Assembly (NCBI GenBank): GCA_017445385.1
Contig: JAFSUG010000023.1
Span: 1-64,000 of the forward strand
DNA: 64,000 nt
Direction: 5' to 3'
Origin: Oscillospiraceae bacterium
GTDB taxonomy: Bacteria; Bacillota; Clostridia; Oscillospirales; Oscillospiraceae
The first letter of the stretch is position 1. Each line of letters starts with the position of its first letter. This document shows positions 1 to 6,133 of this stretch, in pieces. The notes below the pieces were generated by a model. The model made no database searches and was not told where the DNA came from. It saw only the letters and a list, made by a program, of their open reading frames with translations. The position numbers were made by a program, and so were the translations under genes.

Positions 1-56
1 AACACAGCGGACTTTGACTCCGTCATTCGTAGGTTCGAATCCTGCCATCCCAGCCA
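1..56 (+). tRNA. tRNA-Gln (UUG), 5' end cut by window
   Basis: Only the 3' part is inside the window. The anticodon stem GCGGA/TCCGT (7-11, 19-23) encloses the loop CTTTGAC with anticodon TTG. The T-arm GTAGG-TTCGAAT-CCTGC lies at 29-45. The 3' acceptor strand 46-52 is followed by a G discriminator and an encoded CCA at 54-56. The D-arm and 5' acceptor strand lie before position 1. Confidence 0.9.
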
Positions 57-59
57 TAT

Positions 60-135
60 GACCCGCTAGCTCAGTCGGCAGAGCACCTGCCTTTTAAGCA
101 GGGTGTCCGGAGTTCGAATCTCCGGCGGGTCACCA
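60..135 (+). tRNA. tRNA-Lys (UUU)
   Basis: A complete cloverleaf. Acceptor strands GACCCGC (60-66) and GCGGGTC (125-131) pair fully. The anticodon stem CCTGC/GCAGG encloses CTTTTAA, giving anticodon TTT. The T-arm has a TTCGAAT loop and CCA is encoded at 133-135. It follows tRNA-Gln by 3 nt, so the two are one tRNA transcript ending at the hairpin just downstream. Confidence 0.97.
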
Positions 136-169
136 AAAATCCTTCACGCTTGCGCGTGAGGGATTTTTT
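136..169 (+). terminator. Intrinsic terminator of the tRNA-Gln/Lys transcript
   Basis: An inverted repeat (AAATCC...TTCACGC / GCGTGAGGGATTT) with a short loop is followed by TTTTTT. It begins directly at the CCA end of tRNA-Lys. Confidence 0.85.
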
Positions 170-172
170 AAT

Positions 173-345
173 GAAATCGCCCCGACGGGGCGAATGAAAA
201 AATGAAGATGCTTCGCGAATGAAGGAATGAAAGCGGAAGAAGTGAAGAAGCGAGGGCGGCTTCGCTTCATTCGGCGGCATAGCCGCCAGCTTCATTAAGC
301 CGCAGGATGTCTTCATTCGGGCGTAAGCCCAACTTCATATTATGG
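173..345. repeat. Array of mini-hairpins separated by ATGAA/TTCAT spacers
   Basis: Non-coding stretch built from short inverted repeats, such as CGCCCCGACGGGGCG, GGCGGCATAGCCGCC and GGGCGTAAGCCC. They are separated by GAATGAA or TTCATTC words occurring about ten times in both orientations. A shorter patch of the same style lies at 33915-33966. The open frame across it (minus strand 71-316) runs through the tRNA and is not a credible gene. Confidence 0.6.
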
Positions 346-356
346 CCGCCCATAAA

Positions 357-391
357 ATAACCGGCTTGCAAGCTGCAAGCCGGTTATTTTT
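357..391 (-). terminator. Terminator overlapping the XRE gene stop codon
   Basis: TAACCGGCTTGCA / TGCAAGCCGGTTA forms a near-perfect stem around a short AGC loop. The stop codon of the minus-strand regulator (384-386) lies inside the stem. T-rich sequence flanks both sides, so it may work in both directions. Confidence 0.7.
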
Positions 392-710
392 GTTGCTGTA
401 AAAGAAAGTCCAAAAATGCGGATGCCTTTGCGCGATCGTCGGCAGAGAGCCGATCCCATGTTTCAAGCAGCTTGCGCTGTTCGCGCGAAAGCGCGGCGAT
501 CTCGTTTTCCGCTTCGAAAAACTGCGCCATCGTGATCCCGAAGCCGGCGCAAATCTTTTCAAGCGATGCAACTGAGGGCGTTCCCGTCTTATTCAGCATC
601 GTATTGAGCGTGGAGTAGGGAATGCCGCTTTCCTTCGCCAGTCGATAGCAAGTCCAACCGCGCGCCGCGCAAAGTGCCTTAATCCGCTCTTTTACCGTTA
701 CTTCCGCCAT
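384..710 (-). CDS. XRE-family transcriptional regulator
   Basis: A 108-residue DNA-binding protein. Residues 5-65 form a Cro/CI-type helix-turn-helix (ARGWTCYRLAKESGIPYSTL, then a recognition-helix segment). A C-terminal alpha-helical tail (REQRKLLETWDRLSADDR) probably dimerises. The reading frame stays open far upstream, but the start at 710 is chosen because GGAGGGG lies 5-6 nt before it and the HTH begins there. It is divergent from the small gene at 858. The shared intergenic region carries a strong promoter inside an inverted repeat, so it probably represses itself and that neighbour. The target is unproven. Confidence 0.85.
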   Translation of the reverse strand: MAEVTVKERIKALCAARGWTCYRLAKESGIPYSTLNTMLNKTGTPSVASLEKICAGFGITMAQFFEAENEIAALSREQRKLLETWDRLSADDRAKASAFLDFLLQQQK

Positions 711-773
711 TCGATCCCCTCCGCAACTTGTTCTGCTTTTATTGTATGCGGAGTTTCGAAAAACCGTTAGATG

Positions 774-823
774 TAAAATATCGTTACAAAATGTTTGACA
801 ATATAACGATAAACTGATATAAT
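774..823 (+). promoter_or_regulatory. Sigma-A promoter with inverted-repeat operator
   Basis: TTGACA (795-800), a 17-bp spacer and TATAAT (818-823) form a consensus promoter pointing to the gene at 858. An exact inverted repeat TATCGTTA (779-786) / TAACGATA (804-811) flanks the -35 box and enters the spacer. A further CGTTA half site lies at 774-778. This is the expected place for the divergent XRE protein to bind; that link is inferred. Confidence 0.8.
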
Positions 824-857
824 CGAAATACGGTACAAAAAGAAAGGTGGTTCGCTT

Positions 858-1064
858 ATGGGAAAACATCCGAAATTTGATAAAGTAGATGCGCTGTTTG
901 AAAAAGGAAAAGATTTTCAAATGACAGATGCACAGTATGAACGGATGACAGGCGTTATGCTTCCAAAAAGAAAAAAATATATTATGGAAGCTTCTGCGCT
1001 CGCAAAAAGGGCAAAAGAAAAAGGATTTGTCATTGACAAAGTTCAGGAGAAAGCAGTTTTTTAA
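858..1064 (+). CDS. Small basic hypothetical protein
   Basis: A 68-residue lysine-rich protein. It has a helical N-terminal half (FDKVDALFEKGKDFQMTDAQ), a KRKK basic patch and a second helix (ALAKRAKEKG). There is no signal peptide or membrane segment. AGAAAGGTGG lies 9 nt before the ATG, downstream of a consensus promoter. I do not recognise the family. Low-GC composition and the divergent XRE gene suggest a horizontally acquired regulatory pair, possibly of toxin-antitoxin type, which is speculative. Confidence 0.7.
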   Translation: MGKHPKFDKVDALFEKGKDFQMTDAQYERMTGVMLPKRKKYIMEASALAKRAKEKGFVIDKVQEKAVF

Positions 1065-1188
1065 AAAGACAAAAAGATAAATAAAGAATGCACCGTTGCC
1101 CGGACACTGTTTCCCACTATGTACATGAGTACGAAGCGGCAGTTCGCGCTGTGGGGTATGTGATAAATAGAACGTAGGAGGATAAAAG

Positions 1189-1596
1189 ATGAGTACAAAT
1201 AGTAGAAACAAATGGGATATTGCTGGTCTTGTTCTTGGAATTATAGTCACTATTGCTGGACTTGTTGTCATAGCATCTCCTGAGCACGGAGCTGCTGCAA
1301 TGTATGGAGATGGTTTTTCCAGATTTGGTGGAGATTTTTACACATATATCTACAGCGAGGTCGGTGCTATAAACCGTAGTATTAAATCAATTGGAATTGT
1401 TCTTGCTACCTATTTTGGAATGCTTTTTATGATAGCTGGTTTATTAACGACAATCCATTACGGAAAGAAATGCAGCGCGGCAAAAATAGATGCTGCGGCT
1501 TCGATTCTGCCTTCTGTGCCCATTATGAAAAACTCCGCAGAGAACACGGAGGAAGATAATACGGCAGAAAACACAAAGGAGAGCCAAGGAAAATGA
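1189..1596 (+). CDS. Two-TM membrane protein, unknown function
   Basis: A 135-residue protein with two hydrophobic segments at about residues 12-30 (GLVLGIIVTIAGLVVIA) and 70-90 (VLATYFGMLFMIAGLL). They are separated by an aromatic/glycine-rich loop likely outside the cell. The C-terminal tail is acidic and low in complexity (ENTEEDNTAENTKESQ). TAGGAGG lies 7 nt before the ATG. Its TGA overlaps the ATG of the next gene (ATGA), so translation is coupled to the lipoprotein. No family recognised; AT-rich like its neighbours. Confidence 0.75.
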   Translation: MSTNSRNKWDIAGLVLGIIVTIAGLVVIASPEHGAAAMYGDGFSRFGGDFYTYIYSEVGAINRSIKSIGIVLATYFGMLFMIAGLLTTIHYGKKCSAAKIDAAASILPSVPIMKNSAENTEEDNTAENTKESQGK

Positions 1597-2147
1597 AAAA
1601 AACAATAGCGCTATTACTCGTACTGGTAATGCTTTTTGCGCTTGTATCGTGTGGTACAACTACAAAAGAAACTGTTGTTACAGAGGAGAGGACAGTTACA
1701 GAAGATGTTTCTCCCACTGAAGAGGAAACCAAAGAAACTATTAGGAAAGACAGTGCAGAGCCAAGTTTTGATGAAAAGCAGATATCGGAACAAGTTGTTG
1801 AAGAGACAGGGCAATCAGATAACAATGAAATCGCTGTAGGGACATGGGAATCATTTTGCATGAAAGCAGAAGGGTATAGTGACACCGTCCCATTCTACGG
1901 TATATCTTTGACCGTCAACGAAGATGCGACTTATGTAATGGAATTTAACAACCAGCGGGCTAAGGGTACTATTACCGACGTAAAAAGCGTCACCTATGAG
2001 GGGAAAGTTGTCGAGCGGTTATATACGCTCGATGATGTGTTTTTGCTTGGCGTTGTAATCGAGAAGACGGGCGATGAACAAATTGATGGCGAAGCAAATC
2101 TTCTCCTTCCCGACGGTACTCTGTATGGTATGAACAGAACAAACTAA
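1593..2147 (+). CDS. Predicted lipoprotein, unknown function
   Basis: A 184-residue exported protein. The signal peptide ends in a lipobox, ALVSC, with Cys20 as the lipidation site. A Thr/Glu-rich linker (about 21-70) precedes a small beta-rich domain (about 80-184). That domain begins GTWESFCMKAEG and ends with a LLLPDGTLYGM motif, resembling lipocalin-like domains of Firmicutes lipoproteins, though I cannot name the family. Its ATG overlaps the previous stop, so the two membrane-associated products are probably made together. Confidence 0.8.
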   Translation: MKKTIALLLVLVMLFALVSCGTTTKETVVTEERTVTEDVSPTEEETKETIRKDSAEPSFDEKQISEQVVEETGQSDNNEIAVGTWESFCMKAEGYSDTVPFYGISLTVNEDATYVMEFNNQRAKGTITDVKSVTYEGKVVERLYTLDDVFLLGVVIEKTGDEQIDGEANLLLPDGTLYGMNRTN

Positions 2148-2224
2148 ACATTTGCATCGCGGGAGCGGGAAGTCATTTCCCGCTCTGTTTTTATCTGTTC
2201 GCAAAGGTATACCTTTGCGGCGGC

Positions 2225-2298
2225 GTAGGGGCGATTATCAATCGCCCGGTTTTTTGGTTTGCATCTGCGGATTGCGGGCGACCGATGGTCGCCCCTAC
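2225..2298. repeat. Two-hairpin intergenic repeat (GTAGGGGCG family), copy 1
   Basis: It starts GTAGGGGCG and ends CGCCCCTAC. The first hairpin is GGGCGAT-TATCA-ATCGCCC and the second GGGCGACC-GAT-GGTCGCCC, with about 30 bp between. Related copies lie at 33828-33903, 53913-53997 and 60667-60741. The second hairpin occurs again at about 2475-2496. Confidence 0.8.
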
Positions 2299-2629
2299 GG
2301 GAAGACCGCCGCGCTTTTCCGATTTTTTTCCTTACCCCCTCCGGGTCGGCTTGCGCCGACCCACCTCCCCCAAAGGTGGAGGCATATAGCGCCCCCCTTT
2401 GGGGGAGCTGACGGCGAAGCCGTCTGAGGGGGGCACCTTCTTCCCGGTTTTTTGGTTTGCATCTGCGGATTGCGGGCGACCGATGGTCGCCCCTACGGGA
2501 AGACCGCCGCACTTTTCCGGATTTTTTCCTTACCCCCTCCGGGTCGGCTTGCGCCGACCAACTTCTCCCGAAGGTGGAGGCATACAGCGCCCCCTTTGGG
2601 GGAGCTGGCGGCGAAGCCGTCTGAGGGGG
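2245..2629. repeat. Tandem direct repeat of about 190 bp
   Basis: Two near-identical units, 2245-2432 and 2443-2629, have a period of 198 bp. Each holds a GGTCGCCCCTAC hairpin followed by a larger palindromic block. That block has GGGTCGGCTTGCGCCGACC, an AAAGGTGGAGG arm, CCCTTTGGGGGAGCT and GACGGCGAAGCCGTC, then CTGAGGGGG. Differences are mainly single bases in loops and arms, so duplication is recent or maintained. No credible coding frame is seen. The 555-bp gap between the lipoprotein and mtaB is almost wholly this repeat. Confidence 0.85.
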
Positions 2630-2643
2630 TATTTTTGAATCTA

Positions 2644-2672
2644 TAGACAAAAAGCAAATTACCATTTATAAT
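2644..2672 (+). promoter_or_regulatory. Sigma-A promoter of mtaB-ktrBA
   Basis: TAGACA (2644-2649), a 17-bp spacer and TATAAT (2667-2672), 30 bp before the mtaB start and just after the tandem repeat. Confidence 0.75.
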
Positions 2673-2702
2673 AGGGGCATCTTGAAAGAACCCGGTGAGA
2701 CG

Positions 2703-3992
2703 ATGAAATTTGCCTTTTATACGCTTGGCTGCAAGGTCAATCAATTTGAAACGCAGGCGATGGAGCGGCGCGTGCTCGCGCTGGGTCATACGCTCGGCGC
2801 GTTTGATGAAGCCTGCGATTGCTATATCGTCAATACCTGTACCGTGACCGCGGTATCGGATAAGAAGTGCCGCGCGGCGATCCGCCGCGCAAAGCGGCGC
2901 AATCCGGATGCGGTGCTGGGCGTTTGCGGCTGCTATGCGCAGAACAATCCCGATGCGGTATCCTCGCTCGGCGCGGACGTGATCGTCGGCACGGGCGACC
3001 GCATGGAGCTGATCGAGCTGCTGCTTAAGGCGGCGGAAGACCGCAAAAAGCGCAGCATCGTTACGCCGGCGAAGGAGCGCAAGCGCATTGAGCGGCTGCC
3101 TGCCGGCTCGATGACGAGCCGCACGCGCGCGATTTTGAAGGTGGAAGACGGGTGCGACAACTACTGCACGTATTGCGTGATCCCGTTTGCGCGCGGTCCT
3201 GTGCGCTCGCTGCCGATGGAAGAAGCTGTGCAGCAGGCGAAAAGCTGCGTAGAATCCGGCTATCGGGAGCTTGTTGTTACGGGGATCGAGATCTCCTCAT
3301 GGGGGAAGGATCTGCCCGGAAAACCGCCGCTTTCTGCGCTGCTTGCATCAATCTGCGAAGCTGCGCCGGAGCTGCGCATCCGGCTCGGTTCGCTCGAACC
3401 GCGCACGGTGACGGAGGATTTTTGCAAAGCGCTTTCCGGCTATGAAAACCTCTGTCCGCATTTCCATCTGAGCTTGCAGAGCGGAAGCGACAGCGTCCTC
3501 AAGCGGATGCACCGCAAGTATGATACCGCGCGGTATTTAGAGAGTGTGGAGCTTTTGCGGCGGTATTTCCCCGGCTGCGCGATCACAACGGACGTGATCG
3601 TTGCGTTCCCGGGCGAAACGGAAGCGGAATTTTCCGAAACGCTCGCGTTTATGAAAACCTGCGGCTTTGCCGCCTGCCATATTTTCCCGTATTCCCGACG
3701 CGCCGGAACGATTGCGGCGAAGCTGCCCGATCAGCACGGCAACGACGTGAAGCAACACCGCTCGGAGCAGGCGATTGCGCTTGCCGAAACGCTGGAGCGG
3801 CAGTACCTTGACGGGCTGATCGGCAGCGAGCAGACCGTGCTTTGGGAGCAGGAGGAGGACGGCTTTTTCGCAGGCCATGCCCCGAACTACGCGAAAGTGT
3901 ATATTGCGCAGGGCGATCTGCATAACCGCCTGATGCGCTGCGAAGCTTTGGAGCGGTTCCGCGATGGACTGCTTGTGAGGGAAATCTCATGA
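2703..3992 (+). CDS. mtaB: tRNA t6A37 methylthiotransferase MtaB
   Basis: A radical-SAM enzyme that converts t6A to ms2t6A at position 37 of ANN-decoding tRNAs. It has 429 residues. The UPF0004 domain carries cluster cysteines at about 10, 46 and 75 (TLGCKVNQFE, NTCTV, GVCGCY). The SAM-cluster motif CDNYCTYC is at 151-158, followed by the barrel and a short TRAM-like tail. The start is the ATG with GGTGAG upstream, because family members begin at MKFAFYTLGCKVNQ; a TTG 21 nt upstream is in frame but unnecessary. The stop overlaps the ktrB start by 4 nt. Confidence 0.95.
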   Translation: MKFAFYTLGCKVNQFETQAMERRVLALGHTLGAFDEACDCYIVNTCTVTAVSDKKCRAAIRRAKRRNPDAVLGVCGCYAQNNPDAVSSLGADVIVGTGDRMELIELLLKAAEDRKKRSIVTPAKERKRIERLPAGSMTSRTRAILKVEDGCDNYCTYCVIPFARGPVRSLPMEEAVQQAKSCVESGYRELVVTGIEISSWGKDLPGKPPLSALLASICEAAPELRIRLGSLEPRTVTEDFCKALSGYENLCPHFHLSLQSGSDSVLKRMHRKYDTARYLESVELLRRYFPGCAITTDVIVAFPGETEAEFSETLAFMKTCGFAACHIFPYSRRAGTIAAKLPDQHGNDVKQHRSEQAIALAETLERQYLDGLIGSEQTVLWEQEEDGFFAGHAPNYAKVYIAQGDLHNRLMRCEALERFRDGLLVREIS

Positions 3993-5299
3993 AAAAACGG
4001 CTCAATTCCTTTCATATCATCATTTTGAGTTTTGCCGGCGTGATCCTGCTCGGCGCACTGCTTCTGATGCTGCCGTTTGCCTCGACCGGCGCGCCTGCGC
4101 CGTTTTCCGATGCGCTCTTTACGGCGACCTCCGCCGTGTGCGTAACGGGACTCGTTGTGCGCGATACGGGCAGCGCGTGGGCGCCGTTCGGACAGGCGGT
4201 GATTTTGCTGCTGATCCAGATCGGCGGACTCGGTGTTGTAACGGTTGCGGCATCGTTTGCGATGGCGGCAGGGCGGAAGATCTCGCTCCGCCAGCGCAGC
4301 ACAATGCTGGAGGCAATGTCCGCGCCGACGCTCGGCGGCATTTTGAAGCTTGCCGGCTTTATCGTGCGCGGAACGCTGCTTGTTGAAGGGATCGGCGCGG
4401 CGCTGCTGCTGCCGTCGATGCTCAAAACGCATGGGCTGCGCGGCATCTGGCTTGCGGTGTTCCATGCGATCTCCGCGTTTTGCAACGCCGGCTTCGATCT
4501 GCTCGGTACGGCGGATGCGCCGTTCGTTTCGCTGACAGGCTTCAGCGGCGACTGGGCGGTCAATCTCGTTGTCATGGCGCTGATCATCGTGGGCGGCCTC
4601 GGCTTTCTCACTTGGGACGATATTCGCGCGCACGGCGTGCATCTCAAGCGCTACCGCCTGCAGAGCAAGATCATCCTTGCAACGTCCGCGCTGCTGATCG
4701 TGATTCCGGCGGCGGTGCTTTACGGCAGCGATTTTGCCGGACAGAAGGACGGCATATGGCTTGCGCTGTTCCAGTCGGTCACAACGCGAACTGCCGGCTT
4801 CAATACGGCGGACCTTGCCGCAATGTCCGGCGCAGGGCGCATGATTATGATCGGTCTGATGCTGATCGGCGGCTCGCCCGGATCAACGGCAGGCGGCTTG
4901 AAAACAACAACGTTCGCGGTGCTGCTGCTCAGCGCGGTATCCTCGCTGCACAGAAGAAAAGAAGTTCATGCCTTCGGCAGGCGCATCGAAACGGACATCG
5001 TTCGCAGCGCGGCTGCGCTGCTGATGCTCTATCTCGGCATTGCTTGCGGCGGCGCAATCGCAATCAGCCTGATTGAGGGACTGCCGATCGGGACGTGCCT
5101 GTTTGAAACGGCTTCCGCCATTGGCACCGTCGGCTTGACGCTCGGCATCACGCCTGCGCTCGGCACCGTTTCGCGCGTGATTCTGATGGCGATGATGTTC
5201 TTCGGGCGCATCGGCGGACTGACGCTGTTTTATGCCGCGTCCTCCGCTGCGGATGCGCGGATCGCGCGTTTTCCGCAGGAAAAAATAACGGTCGGATAA
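3989..5299 (+). CDS. ktrB: Potassium uptake channel subunit KtrB/TrkH
   Basis: Membrane pore subunit of a Ktr-type K+ uptake system. It has 436 residues and eight or more hydrophobic segments in the four-fold M1-P-M2 arrangement. Filter loops with the key glycines are visible: CVTGL, FCNAGFD, TRTAGFN and GTVGLTLG. The start overlaps the mtaB stop (ATGA), implying translational coupling. The gating partner KtrA follows after 11 nt. Length and motifs are normal. Confidence 0.95.
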   Translation: MKKRLNSFHIIILSFAGVILLGALLLMLPFASTGAPAPFSDALFTATSAVCVTGLVVRDTGSAWAPFGQAVILLLIQIGGLGVVTVAASFAMAAGRKISLRQRSTMLEAMSAPTLGGILKLAGFIVRGTLLVEGIGAALLLPSMLKTHGLRGIWLAVFHAISAFCNAGFDLLGTADAPFVSLTGFSGDWAVNLVVMALIIVGGLGFLTWDDIRAHGVHLKRYRLQSKIILATSALLIVIPAAVLYGSDFAGQKDGIWLALFQSVTTRTAGFNTADLAAMSGAGRMIMIGLMLIGGSPGSTAGGLKTTTFAVLLLSAVSSLHRRKEVHAFGRRIETDIVRSAAALLMLYLGIACGGAIAISLIEGLPIGTCLFETASAIGTVGLTLGITPALGTVSRVILMAMMFFGRIGGLTLFYAASSAADARIARFPQEKITVG

Positions 5300-5310
5300 G
5301 GAGAGAAACT

Positions 5311-5958
5311 ATGAAATCTGTATTACTGATCGGACTTGGCCATTTCGGGCAGATTCTTGCAAAGCAGCTTGTAAAGCTCGGGCATGAGGTGCTGGCGGTT
5401 GACCGCGAAGAAGAGCGCGTCAACGAGGTTTTGCCCTACGTTACGAACGCGCAGATCGGCGACTGCACAAGTCCGGAATTCCTGCGCGAGCTCGGCGCGG
5501 AAAGCTTCGATATTTGCTTTGTTGCAATCAGCGGCGATTTTCAAAGCTCGCTGGAGGCAACCTCGCTGCTGAAAGAGCAGGGGGCAAAGACGGTCGTTGC
5601 GCGCGCGGAAACGGACATTCAGGAAAAGTTCCTCTTGCGCAACGGCGCGGACGCGGTCGTCTACCCGGAAAAGCAGGCATCGCGTTGGGCTGCAACGCGC
5701 TATACGGTGGATCACATTCTGGATTTCATCGAGCTGGATGAAACACATGGCATCTTTGAGATTCCCGTGCCGGACGGCTGGGCGGGCAAAAACGTCGGTG
5801 CGTTGGCAATCCGCCAAAAGTACAATCTGAACATTCTCGCGATCCGCCGCGGCGATGCGCTGGACCTTTCGATCACGCCGGAAACAACGCTCACAAGCGA
5901 GCAGACGCTGCTCGTTTTGGGCGACCGGAAAGACGTGGATCGCTGCCTCCGCGCATAA
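5311..5958 (+). CDS. ktrA: Ktr potassium system gating subunit (RCK protein)
   Basis: A cytoplasmic nucleotide-binding ring subunit that gates KtrB. It has 215 residues. The N-terminal RCK Rossmann domain has GLGHFG at residues 8-13 and the adenosine-binding acid in AVDREEE. The C-terminal RCK_C domain begins near residue 135 (FEIPVPDGWAGKNVGAL). AAGGAGAG precedes the ATG. A strong terminator ends the mtaB-ktrB-ktrA unit. Confidence 0.95.
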   Translation: MKSVLLIGLGHFGQILAKQLVKLGHEVLAVDREEERVNEVLPYVTNAQIGDCTSPEFLRELGAESFDICFVAISGDFQSSLEATSLLKEQGAKTVVARAETDIQEKFLLRNGADAVVYPEKQASRWAATRYTVDHILDFIELDETHGIFEIPVPDGWAGKNVGALAIRQKYNLNILAIRRGDALDLSITPETTLTSEQTLLVLGDRKDVDRCLRA

Positions 5959-5968
5959 CCTGAGTAAA

Positions 5969-6017
5969 AGCACTGCGAAAAGCTTGCGCCGCCCAAGCTT
6001 TTCGCAGTGCTTTTTTT
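5969..6017 (+). terminator. Terminator after ktrA
   Basis: A 17-bp perfect stem, AGCACTGCGAAAAGCTT and its complement, around a 9-nt loop, followed by a run of seven T. Confidence 0.9.
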
Positions 6018-6053
6018 ATGCGCAAAAAGATGCCGTTTTCCGCTATGTTGTGC

Positions 6054-6082
6054 TTGACGGTACGGCGCTTGCGCAGTATAAT
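6054..6082 (+). promoter_or_regulatory. Promoter of the giant secreted protein gene
   Basis: TTGACG (6054-6059), a 17-bp spacer and TATAAT (6077-6082), followed by a 50-nt leader with AAAGGAGAG before the ATG at 6134. Confidence 0.8.
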
Positions 6083-6133
6083 TACTCTGTATAATCGTAA
6101 GTTATACCCATCTTCCGCAAAGGAGAGCTGACC

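Noticed and set aside
2144..2665. Several open frames across the tandem repeat
   Set aside because: They repeat the same RRGDHRSPA-type nonsense in multiple frames and have no ribosome sites; they are by-products of GC-rich palindromes.
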